DNA of 64,000 nucleotides from Mycosarcoma maydis. Its lineage: Eukaryota > Basidiomycota > Ustilaginomycetes > Ustilaginales. Below, piece by piece: positions 20,560-30,334 of this stretch. The position numbers and the translations under genes are program-made. Positions within the stretch are counted from its first letter, which is position 1; each line of letters starts with the position of its first letter. Where the stretch lies: the NCBI RefSeq assembly GCF_000328475.2, contig NC_026497.1, positions 248,001-312,000 of the forward strand. Reading direction: 5' to 3'. The notes under the pieces were generated by a model. The model worked only from the letters and a program-made list of their open reading frames with translations. It was not told where the DNA came from and did no database searches.

Positions 20560-20942
20560 GCAACTTGGTAAAAGTTTTTCCTTTCGACACGTCTGTGCTT
20601 TTCTGCAACGACCTTCGGAACTAGTCATAAATGATTGGAAAGAGCTTGACGGAGGAGTCTGTTTCCTAGCCTGCCAAGGAAACCCCCGGCCTTTAGAGGA
20701 TGATACTGAGCGGACAGAGGTTATCAGAAAGTGACGGAGCAAGGACAACTCATTGAGTGCTGTGCATTTGCGGTGCCTAGAACAAATCGCTCGCTGTCAA
20801 GGTGAGCAACACAATGAAGAGTCGAGGAGCGCAGTTCTTCCGCGAAAAAGTTCCTATGCAAATCAAGTTGATCTTTCCCCATTCGTGAGTCTACGACCGT
20901 TGACGTCCTCGACTATCTTGCGTATCTAGGTGATTCTCAGTA
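20560..20942. other. Convergent intergenic gap of the capping pair
   Basis: Shared 3' region of the two capping genes (383 bp). It contains no gene and no clear poly(A) signal pair. Confidence 0.5.
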
Positions 20943-22685
20943 CTATCTTGTCGCTTCCACGAGCTAAGTGGAGCGCATTCCCATTGGTGTCAGAAGAAAT
21001 CAAATGGATACACAAGTGGCAGAGGCGTACGGGACTTACCAAAGACCAGGTTAACGGTTGCTGTTGCTGGCGTATGGTTCGAAGCACTTGTTGCGAGTGA
21101 TTGGCGCAATACTTGTCATCTCTCCAGCGAACAAATGTGACCATGTCCTTGTTGACAACAAATTCGGCTATGCGCTCGGATCCTTCCCTTGAAGAGAGTA
21201 AGATGGTGGTCAGTAAGGGAAAGCTTCGCCAAGAGGGCTGACAGATGGAGACCCTACCATTCTGGTACCCCTTGCACTCGCTGTTTCATCGTGACGGGCT
21301 TGTAGATACCCTTGCCTTCCCAGGCAAAAAGAGAATGACGTTGCTGCTCCGAGTCGTGTTTGCGAATCAGCAGATCGATGGTGAGAACATGTGGGGGTTT
21401 CCATCGGTAACTGTCCCATGACGCTTCGTCTCAGTAATTGTCCGTGAACGGCTCTGGTGTATCGGATAGAGGGCGACTCACCATGCGATTGTGCCTTTCT
21501 CGAAATAGGAGCAGTTTCTGTGGTAAAGAACGATGCCGTCGCATTGAGGAACGAGCTCTGGTTGCAATGCCATTGCAAGTTCGCTTGTTTCGCGGGCAGC
21601 TACCTTTGTCCAAACTGAACACTGGCGGAGATCTGCGCAATTTCGAACGCTGATACCTCGAAGGAAGCGTTCGTTAGTCGCTTTGTTGCGCAACTATACC
21701 AGGTCGTTGGCAAAGGTGAACAACTCACCAGACATGTATCCTGTAGTCTTCACCACGTTCTCGAGGGCTCACCACATCGTGTTTGGGAAATTGCTCGCCG
21801 AGGAGCTAAGTGCAAAATAAAGAAGGGTACAGTCAGCTTATCGGTTTGTCGATCATCGAAAAGGTTAACAGATCGTACCCTGTGCCGTATCCAAAACGGC
21901 TTATGGGCATAGTCCCGTCCGGCCCAACGCAGAAGATCGAAGCAGAACAGATCGAAAGAGCGCTGCGGTGTGCTATCTGTCGCTTCCGATGGTACAGAAG
22001 GCTCGGCAGCAGGCTCGATGAGATCATTCAATACAAGCTCGGCGTCAAGAACGGCGCAAAGGACCACGTCAAATTTCTCTAACGGTGAATCTTTGAGGTG
22101 CCTTCGCGAAAGTATGTAGGTCTCGTTCCGACGGTCCGTCTGTAGAAGAAGCCCAGAGACATCAATCGAGCCACTATCAGTAATTGCCGGTCAAAGGCCA
22201 CGGAGATATAGACTAACTACTTACAGCGTACCACACCTCATGCTGACAAGTCTGGACGATCGAGATCAAGGTTCGCGTACCGTCCACTTTATAGCCCCAT
22301 ACAAAACTGAAGCAACAGAAAGCGTGAGCTGCATGAAAGGTCACGAGACGGTACGAGAAAAGCTGGCCGAGCTTACTGGTTGAAGTTGAAAGAGATGGTC
22401 TCTAGCTCCTCACTAGTGAGATCGCGGGGATGGATACCTACACACATGAGCCAGGTCATGAGTAACGTTTCTCGTCATGCTTCTAGAACATCCGCTTGAC
22501 CTACCTATGAAGCTGTGAAGAGAACGCTCGCGCGAAAAGTCAGTGCGAAGCACGAACGCATTACCTGTTGCGATGAACGAGACTTACTGAGGTCTAGTCG
22601 AGTCTGCCAAGCGATTCAAGCTGGACCTGACAAACTCTGCTTCATAGCGCGACGCTGGTTTCAAGAAGGTGGAGAGGCTGCCCAT
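20943..22685 (-). CDS. mRNA guanylyltransferase-like capping enzyme (358 aa, ten exons)
   Basis: Ceg1-type enzymes transfer GMP from GTP to the 5' diphosphate end of RNA through a lysyl-GMP intermediate. Inferred exons: 22685-22588, 22512-22505, 22437-22377, 22306-22225, 22139-21879, 21805-21729, 21649-21482, 21410-21258, 21187-21040 and 20963-20943; nine introns of 67-85 nt keep one frame over 1077 nt. Motif I is KVDGTR with catalytic Lys62; TDRRNETYIL (84-93) fits the 'iDR.n..y' strand. Motif III is VLDAELV (D115, E117) where the family has DGE. RSFDLFCFDLL fits IIIa. Motif IV is DGIVLY (D233). Motif V is RWKP (254-257) where yeast has KWKP. Motif VI is RWRDDKYCAN (D326, K328). All nucleotidyltransferase motifs are thus present in order with two conservative changes. 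A separate triphosphatase domain is absent, as in other fungi. The 8-nt second exon is the least certain part. Confidence 0.83.
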
Positions 22686-24849
22686 GCTTGCTGCCGGTCT
22701 GCTGAATGGTCACCAAGTGGGTTGCGGAGGATGGTGATAAATTTGAAAGCGTGTGCGCTCCACGCTACCCATCTGCACGTTGCCACAAACCGCCACATCC
22801 CGCTCGAGAGCAACACCCTCATGTTACTGTCATGAATTTACTAACGTTATGGTGCTTGGTTTCAACTACGAAGACACATTTCCCGCCCAGTGGAAACACT
22901 GAGGCTCCGACCAAATGCACGGGCCATGTTACTGGTAGCCCTTTTCTCTGTTTTTGCAATTTCTTTTTTTTTTCTTTCTATGTTCTCGGGTCAGAGTTAG
23001 GAACAAGAACGGTCAATGCTCGGCTATTTGCCAAGCTTCGAGAATGGAAGCAGGACAGACAGGATTCTATTATCGAAGCCATTAGGGTCCCAGTCACGAC
23101 GGAGGGCTGGCCAGAAAAAGTCCAGCGAATTCAAAAAGAAATCCAGACATTTGAAGCTTCTGCATTCAGCCAGAGGACTGTAGAAAATGATCACCCAAGT
23201 GTTACAGGCGCCGCAAGATACCACGAGTCTGCCAGGAATAACAGGATTGTCCACGGGCCAGAAATGACTATTCGTGGATAAGCTGGTTGTCATCCATTAT
23301 AGCTAGGTACATTACGCTATCTACTGATGGGCTGGACCTCATCCTACTCTCTTATCGCCACTCTCTCTTATCGCCACACGCAGGCCGTGGGTGCGGAGCA
23401 CACCCTTTATAAGACATGATTTCCCTTCTTCTGGACGAGCTGGTCCTCATCCACCGGGTCATCCACTCTATTATTCTTTTATCTTACTGTTTACTCGCCA
23501 TCGCGAAACTAGTTACGTTACGTTTGTTCGACCAGTGCAGCAATCCAATATATTGCTGCCATACACGCTCGTGCCCTTAGGCCTGTGGATCAGCGTGTTC
23601 AAGATCCAAAACCTACACCGACACTGCAGCACCTACACTGCAGACGGTCCCCCAATCATCACTAGATATCATATAGCAGAGCACCGTCGTTAAGAACGCT
23701 CACGAGGTGCGCTGCACACTAATCGGAACCGAGCTAGGCCGCATCACCGCTGAGTGGGGCGTTCAACACTCCCGGCCGATACCGCGTCCTGTCACGGATT
23801 TTCCAACTTATTGCGTCATCCGCCCAGACCGCGGTCATCAGGCACAGGATCGTGACACCAAGCAGCGAGGATTGGCAGGCATATTAAAAAGGGCGTGAGA
23901 AAAGTTTGCACCATGGCGTCCCGTTATACTCTAATTGTAGCCCTTGTATAGCGTCGACGATCTGTAAGCTCGCATGCACTACTGTACTTGATAGCGTATA
24001 AGCGAAAGTGAAAGGTACAAGGGGTAACCCAGCTAGGGTTGACGATGCAACACCCCCTTTTCTTTGTGTTACTGGATAGGCCCATGGTGAATAAAGTCAA
24101 AGTCATTAGTCAACCCTAGCCCAAGGCGGTGGCCGTCGGTGGGAGTCTTGTGGCTCCTCTCACGGTCCGCAGTACCGCTTTGTTGGATCGACGCCTTGTA
24201 CAGTGCTTTGTGACCACAGACCATAAGCTTTGTGACCGTGAGTCTCAAGCTGTCCACTGTGGAATCCAAGAGTCTGTCGGATCTTGCAGCCTGCCAATCG
24301 AGGGGTGCGTGTGGTGAGAACTTCTGAAGATCTCCAACCGTGGATGGTGTTGCGGCCAGCAGGAGTGGGGTTAGGCAAAGCTTACGGCCTGTTCGAGTAA
24401 CGGTCTGACATTGTCTGCACTAAATGAGTTGACTGGTACAATCGCTGTCTGCTTGCTGCCGCCGCGATGGTCCCAGCTGAAAGACAGAGATGGTTGCCTT
24501 TGTCTGTCTCGTATGCTCAGCCGTGCGTCTCTGCCAATCCTGTTTGAGCCTGCTGAGGGTGATGCTGAACACAAACACGCTGGCTTCTTGCTGATGGACG
24601 GACTGAGATCCATCACTCACTCACTGAACTCTTCTGCTCCCAGCTCCGCATCTCTCTTCCCCAAGTCACAAATCCTCGACTGCTCTTTTGGTGCTGGCAA
24701 CGACGGCACCAACATCCAAAACAACAACGCCTAGTGTGCAGCGACTTCTGTTCCCAGCTCTCCTGGTGAGAGGTAAGCATTCGTGATTTGCAACACGCGT
24801 CACCACGTATCATTGCAATAACTGAGAATCTATTGCTTTTTCCGATTCA
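22686..24849. other. Gene-poor stretch with one doubtful open frame
   Basis: An open frame runs from ATG 22706 to 23281 on the plus strand (191 aa). Its second half (LFAKLREWKQDRQDSIIEAI, then WPEKVQRIQKEIQ) looks helical and protein-like. Its first half includes a T-rich stretch at about 22965-22985 that reads like an intron ending TCGGGTCAG. It begins 20 bp from the start of the divergent guanylyltransferase-like gene, so it is doubtful. From 23300 to 24850 I see no gene. A perfect 12-bp inverted pair GCTAGGGTTGAC / GTCAACCCTAGC lies at 24032-24043 and 24109-24120. Confidence 0.4.
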
Positions 24850-25950
24850 GACTGCTGATTCCGCTCCAATCAGCACTGCACAGATCATGCAGCTGCAGAA
24901 GTTCCACCTTGGCTTGGTTGCTCACCCACGCATCCTAGTCTGCACACGTCCCAACTGCGGTTATGGACTCGCTCTGATGCCGTCAGTCAAGGAGAGGGTG
25001 GCTCATGTCAAGCAGTCCCACTCCTACACGCTGATCGATGCTCAGCTAGCTACACTCAAGCTGCTCCTTCAAGAGCAGAAGCTGGAGAATTCTCGGCTGT
25101 GGAACTCAAGAAGGAACTCTTGCCAGTGCCGTGCATCCCAGAGCTGGCGGTCAGCTACGATGGCCGCCACTGCACGGTCTGCACGTACAGCATCAAGAGC
25201 AAGTCTGCCGTGAAGGGCCACATTAAGCAGCACACTTCTGCTGGCGGTGCAAGCACATACCACTGCAATGACGCTGTCGGCAATGACGCTGTCGGCAATG
25301 ACGCTGTCCAGCTGTATTGGTAGAGTAGCCAGACCTACGCTCGCTAGGTGCATGCTAGCCATCCCACATTGGTGTCTCCGCCTCCGCCTGCAGCACTCAG
25401 TACGGCTGAGTCTGCAGACAAGCTGGACGATGCCGCCAAGGCCAAGGTCAGCGCTCTCATCAAGATGGATCAGGAGCTCCTCCACCGTGCCGGTCTCCTT
25501 GCTCCGCAGATTCAGCCGTCAGGGTACAACAGTAACCTTGGTCCTTGGCAACATGCCCTGGACGGGCAGACGTACTCGGGCTGGCAAGACGGCCACTGCT
25601 ATTGGCCTCCTACATGGTGAGCCCAACAAATGGAGAGGCGCTCACCGCTACGGGGCGCACTGGATCTACGTTGCCAGCAAGAGGTGTGCCGCTGCGTGGA
25701 TGAGCGGTCTGCTCACCTCCAGCCGCAAGACGCAGACCAACTTCCACGCTCACGGTCCAGATGCAAGCGAGCCGTACAGCCTTAGCAAAGGCACAGTCTA
25801 GAAGCGTGCCGAGCTGTGGGCGCACATGCTGGCGCTGCTCTTGCACCTCTCCTTTGATACTGACAATGCTGGCTACTATGGCGAGGCCGAGATGTACGCT
25901 CACCTTGGCTTGGATGCAGAGCTGGAGGATACCGGCTTTCAGTACAGCAG
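24850..25950 (+). pseudogene. Broken OrsD-like zinc-finger gene remnant
   Basis: The plus strand carries pieces of a protein resembling the fungal OrsD/DUF3505 domain, often found in transposon-associated or accessory genes. The first piece has HPRILVCTRPNCGYGLAL and VAHVKQSH (a C-x4-C ... H-x4-H finger). After a change of frame at about 25090-25100, a second has CTVCTYSIKSKSAVKGHIKQH-like spacing (C-x2-C ... H-x3-H). In-frame stops follow at 25321 and nearby. Coding character then moves to another frame (about 25610-25800, with GAHWIYVASK), stops at 25800, and resumes with RAELWAHMLALLLHL to about 25950. A three-copy repeat of a CAATGACGCTGTCGG unit sits at about 25266-25310. Several frame changes and stops mark it as decayed unless extra introns exist. 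The family call is from memory of the paired fingers. Confidence 0.55.
25266..25310 (+). repeat. Three tandem CAATGACGCTGTCGG units
   Basis: A 15-bp unit repeated three times in frame within the OrsD-like remnant, encoding a repeated NDAVG peptide. Confidence 0.85.
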
Positions 25951-26132
25951 TCTAACATTTTCTCGCAGCCCCCATGCGCTAGATCTCTCTCACACAGACC
26001 CTATCTTTTGTTCTTACCACAAAAACACAGAGACTTGCGAGAGTCGAGCAGACCCTGTGAGGTACAATCGGGAATGTGGGTGGATTGTGCTTCATGTCGC
26101 GCAATGTGAATGATCGGAGCAAGTTGCGCCCA

Positions 26133-29100
26133 CTACGCGCTCTGAACGATATAGTTGACAATAGACCCTAGACTGTCAACATCCAAACGTGCTTCGTCCA
26201 AGAGCTTCGAGAGGTCTGGTTGACCCTGGAGCCAGTCAAGCTCTGCCTGGAAAGGAATGGGTGGCTGCGATGGCGCAAGGAACGTATTGGTAGCCGAGGC
26301 CGGCTCAGCCACCGCTTGTGCTCGAGGAGCTGCATGCGACTGCACCTCGCCACCATTAATTCCATGTCGCCTCATCTTGTTGCGCAGCAGACGCGCCTCG
26401 ATTTCATCTACATTAAGCTCTTCGAAGCCGTGCGCCTCGAGTAGCACGGCCACCAGATGCAAAACATCGAGCGTGTGACCAGTGATGGGTCGGATGACTT
26501 CCTCCTCCACCACATGTGCTAGAGGTTTGCGCAACGGAGCCAGCTTTGTTTCCCCCTTTTCCAGGTCCTCAAGCACCTCGGATATGACCGGCTTGACCAC
26601 TGAATCTTCCAATTCTGCCATCCAAGTGCCAAGAGCAGTGGTGTGAGCAACACAAGAGGTGTCTGGCTCACCACCTACCGACGGTGTAGCTGTGCCAGCT
26701 GCTTCCTCGGTCGTATCACGCCACATGAACGGTCCACGCCGCGAAGCAGCGCTCGGCTCGGGTGTGGCTTCGGTCTCTGTCACCTTGCGCATCGCTGCTG
26801 CCAGCAAAAGCTTCTTCTCTGCTTCTGCAATTTGCTGCTCTTCTGCATCGTCGGCCTCATCCAGCAACATGGCGTGGTGTATCGCACCACCTACAAATTC
26901 GCCCACGCTGCGGACGTAGGCATTTCCGGTAACTCCAGCATACACTGTATCTGACACATATCTGCTGGCTGCTTGTTGCTCCGCCTGAGTCCAGCTACCG
27001 TTTCGTGTCGTTGCAATACCAGCTTTAGCGGCCCCAATGTATCGCATGAGGATCCCCTGTGCTTGCCTGAGACCTTCCTCGCTTTGTCCAAGCTCCGTTT
27101 TGATAGCCTGAATGCCTTGCTCCCCCAGTAGAGTCGTAGAGAACGCCGGTGTGGGCGAGGTCACTGCTTGCGCGCCCTTGGTAGCTCTTGCCGTCTTGCC
27201 CTTCGCCATCATCTTCGCCGGTTCCGACCTTTGGTCTTGTTCGGTTGTCGGCACTAACGCAGTAAAAGGTCCGAGATCGGTGATCTCGAGAAGACGCGTC
27301 AGAGTGGGTCGGAAGTAACTCCAGTCTTCGAGCGTCTCGCGTTCCTTCTCGCGCTCCTTGTCCTTTTGCTTTTTGGGTCTCTTGTCATTCTTGAGAGCTT
27401 CAGCGTAGGCTGGATTGTCCCACGAGTGAAGCACGCCGTACGATGCCTGATCCTGCAGCGACCTGGTCGGTAAGCTCGGTGCGTGGAAGGGCAAGTTTCG
27501 AAAGTGTCGTGGCAGTGGCTCCACATCGTGGCTGAGGTTGCTCTGTAGCGGCTCAGGCTCAGGTGCAATGGCAGAGTAGAGTGGATCAGGCGCACCAGGA
27601 CGCGAGGGTGGAAGTGTCGAGAGCGGATCTTTGTCGCCCTTTTCCCTGGTGTCACCTTTGCCGTCCTCGTCCTCGTCATCGCCATCGTCTGTTGCACCCT
27701 TATCCTTTGCCTTTTCCTTCTCCTTTGAGCGCTCCTGTTCTTTGTCCTGGTCTTTAGCTTTGCCTTCTGCGCCGCTATTAGTGATATAGTCGCCAGGAAT
27801 AAAAGGTATTGGATGAAGCGACTCTATTGTCGGCATCAGTATGTGCTTGCCACTACGATGGAGCGTCAAGAAAGCCTGCAGATCGTCGATATCTTCTGGA
27901 TTAATCGAGCCGTTGTCCTCGAATGAGTAGCTGGCTGCGGTTGTCTGAATCTGGGTTTGTGACAAATCGGCAATGAGCTGGGCTGCGGCGGCAGCAGTCG
28001 CAGCTGGGTCGAGTGTGAGTCCGGCGCTATCCGTTGCCGCACCAGAAGAAGAAGCTACACTGGCAAGAGGTGTGCCCGAGCCCGTCAGTCCCGTTCGTGC
28101 AAGCAAACGCTTGGGGGTTCCTGGTGCACTAAGACGTTTCCTGTGCTTGGAATGCTTAGAAGCCCTACTCGTTCCACCTGCTACAGCTGACAACGCTCCC
28201 ATAGGACTAGCCAAAGCCTGAGCAGGTGTACCTGTCACTGCTGCCAGCCGACGCCTCAACGCGCCCGGGCTGGCCTGCCGTTGTCCCAGAGGTGTCGAGG
28301 GTGTGCCGCATGGCTGCGATGAGCCACATTGTCGGCCATTGACGCCTGCTGCACAATCCACGGTTACCGAACGCTCTCTGGTGACATTGGCGCGTATGCC
28401 GCCTTCCTCGTCCGACACATTCTCGTCCTCGTCATCGTCGATGTCCATATCAGCATTGCCCTCGGCCTTTACACCTGCGCCTGGCTGTACCGAGTCTTCG
28501 CGTGTCAAAGTACCCCCTGTCAAGCCCAGTGCGATGGCTGCACGTTGCCTTGCCTGTGAAGTGACTCGCGCAGCTTCCATCAACGCCTCTACACCCGCGC
28601 TGAAGGCAAAGCGTGATCCCCTTGCAGCTGAACGTGTTGTCAGCTCTTCGGATGCGTTTTGGTCGCCTACTCGCTGCTGACTCGCATCGTCCAGCGCCGG
28701 CTGCTGATTGGCTGTCGAGCCGCGAAGGGGCCTACGACTGTGGCCATCGTCCACAGACGACGGACCTTCCAAAACGCCGACAGAAGTAACAGTAGCTGCT
28801 TCTCTTTCCAGTCTTCTTTGCCGCCTCATCTCTTCGCCCTTGAGACCTGCACGTCCATTGTCATTGACAGCCATGCCTTCTCGCTCAATCGCCCGATTAC
28901 CCCATGCAGCGATGCGTTTTGCTTCGTTGTAGTAGAGTGTGCCTTCAGGATTGAATGTCATTGCGTTGGAAATGACGAGCTGAAAGTCAGCCTTGACCTG
29001 GTCCATGTGGCTGTACAGTCGGTCTTGGACTTTGCGTTGCATGGTACCAAAGTCCATGGGCGATTTGATAACGTCCGAGTAACCAGGGACCTCGTCCGGA

Positions 29101-29771
29101 TTGACAGGCTCGCAGAAGAACTTGTAGCTATCGCGGCGCTGCAGATTCTCGATCAGCTTGGGCAGCGCTTCGTAGAGACCCTTTGATCGGAGGCGTTTGA
29201 TAGGTCGGCGAGAAGGGTTGGCGGTACCAGCAGAAATGCTCCTGAAAGCGCCATTCAATCCGCGAGTACGTGGATTGGATGCAGCATTGCCGCGCGCTAC
29301 GCTATCGACGTTGTCACCTTCGCCATCTTGATTCTCATCAAGGTCGTCTTGTTGATCCTCTTCCTCTTCGTCTTGCTCTTCTTCTCCATCGTCATCCTGC
29401 TGGTCATCTTCGGCATTGTCTGGTTCCCTGTCATCGTCGTCTTGCTCGGAAGCGTTTAATGTACCAACATCCTGATCGTCATCCTCATTCTCATCCTCGT
29501 CCCTGTCGTCGTCCTCATCCTGATCTTCTGCGGGGTAAGCAGCCAATCGAGATGGGGCAGCTTGCGATTCTGAGACGGTCGATTTGCGCTTGAGAGATAT
29601 GCGAATGGCGTGCGAATGGCCAGGCCGACTGCGATTGAGCGATGGAGACGGCTGTTCGGGGTGTGAAAAGTCAGATGATGGACGTGGACGACCTAGCTTG
29701 ATCTGGAGCGTGCGCCGTTTGGCTGGTGGTTCATCGGGATGCGAGCTGGCATCTCTACTTTGCTGCACCAT
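26133..29771 (-). CDS. Bromodomain protein of BRD7/BRD9 type (1212 aa)
   Basis: Reads acetyl-lysine on chromatin; animal BRD7/BRD9 are subunits of SWI/SNF-class remodellers. The bromodomain spans about residues 195-300: GLYEALPKLIENLQRRDSY starts helix Z, PGYSDVIKSPMDFGTM is the ZA-loop/helix A signature with the PMDF element, and NAMTFNPEGTLYY holds the acetyl-lysine-contacting Asn. The order and wording fit BRD9 more closely than BET or Gcn5 bromodomains. Before it, residues about 80-155 form a highly acidic Asp/Glu/Gln tract. After it come Ser/Ala-rich stretches, a Lys/Glu/Asp charged run (KEKEKAKDKG), and a C-terminal half with a LEDWSYFRPTLTRLLEIT segment that may correspond to the family's C-terminal domain. 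Intronless, with a clear ATG (MVQQSRD). Confidence 0.85.
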   Translation of the reverse strand: MVQQSRDASSHPDEPPAKRRTLQIKLGRPRPSSDFSHPEQPSPSLNRSRPGHSHAIRISLKRKSTVSESQAAPSRLAAYPAEDQDEDDDRDEDENEDDDQDVGTLNASEQDDDDREPDNAEDDQQDDDGEEEQDEEEEDQQDDLDENQDGEGDNVDSVARGNAASNPRTRGLNGAFRSISAGTANPSRRPIKRLRSKGLYEALPKLIENLQRRDSYKFFCEPVNPDEVPGYSDVIKSPMDFGTMQRKVQDRLYSHMDQVKADFQLVISNAMTFNPEGTLYYNEAKRIAAWGNRAIEREGMAVNDNGRAGLKGEEMRRQRRLEREAATVTSVGVLEGPSSVDDGHSRRPLRGSTANQQPALDDASQQRVGDQNASEELTTRSAARGSRFAFSAGVEALMEAARVTSQARQRAAIALGLTGGTLTREDSVQPGAGVKAEGNADMDIDDDEDENVSDEEGGIRANVTRERSVTVDCAAGVNGRQCGSSQPCGTPSTPLGQRQASPGALRRRLAAVTGTPAQALASPMGALSAVAGGTSRASKHSKHRKRLSAPGTPKRLLARTGLTGSGTPLASVASSSGAATDSAGLTLDPAATAAAAAQLIADLSQTQIQTTAASYSFEDNGSINPEDIDDLQAFLTLHRSGKHILMPTIESLHPIPFIPGDYITNSGAEGKAKDQDKEQERSKEKEKAKDKGATDDGDDEDEDGKGDTREKGDKDPLSTLPPSRPGAPDPLYSAIAPEPEPLQSNLSHDVEPLPRHFRNLPFHAPSLPTRSLQDQASYGVLHSWDNPAYAEALKNDKRPKKQKDKEREKERETLEDWSYFRPTLTRLLEITDLGPFTALVPTTEQDQRSEPAKMMAKGKTARATKGAQAVTSPTPAFSTTLLGEQGIQAIKTELGQSEEGLRQAQGILMRYIGAAKAGIATTRNGSWTQAEQQAASRYVSDTVYAGVTGNAYVRSVGEFVGGAIHHAMLLDEADDAEEQQIAEAEKKLLLAAAMRKVTETEATPEPSAASRRGPFMWRDTTEEAAGTATPSVGGEPDTSCVAHTTALGTWMAELEDSVVKPVISEVLEDLEKGETKLAPLRKPLAHVVEEEVIRPITGHTLDVLHLVAVLLEAHGFEELNVDEIEARLLRNKMRRHGINGGEVQSHAAPRAQAVAEPASATNTFLAPSQPPIPFQAELDWLQGQPDLSKLLDEARLDVDSLGSIVNYIVQSA

Positions 29772-30334
29772 ACCTCGTTGAAAATCTCGAGCCGGGTAAG
29801 CGCAGCGCTAATCGTCGGCCGATGAAGCTTCTCTGACGACCAAGTTTGGACGGCAGCTAATGCGACACTCTGTTCGATCTGGATATCGAATCTTCTTGCG
29901 ACGCAAGCGCCCAAGCTGCGATTCTTCCAATATCGAGATTCGTGATTCACGATTGCCTCGCTTTGCTGTTTCAAGTGCTTTGGCTTGTGTGCTTGAGGTG
30001 CGATCTGGGCGAGACGAATATCGAAAATTCGGAAGAGCGTCGAGCACTGAGCACCGAGATGAAGTGTGCCTGTTGGCCAATTCACGATTTTTCGGCTTGG
30101 GTTTGGCTGAGCCTCGGATGTCTCTTTTGCGCACCAACTTCTTTCGTACGAAAAGCCGTTTTGGATCTCAATCACGAATGAATCGCCTCACTTTCAACAA
30201 CAAGGTAGCTTGTTCACGGTTGCTCTCACACTACAACTTTGCTGATGCGATACACGCATACTTTAGGACAAGAGCTACGATGGGTATGCTTTGTAGGATT
30301 GGTATGGCTCAGTTGTGCACAATACAGGTCTTCT
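29772..30334. other. Intergenic region upstream of the bromodomain gene
   Basis: Holds the promoter of the bromodomain gene and the 3' end of the PRP46-like gene. GATTCGTGATTCACGATT-type motifs occur at about 29937-29953. No additional gene is seen. Confidence 0.5.
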
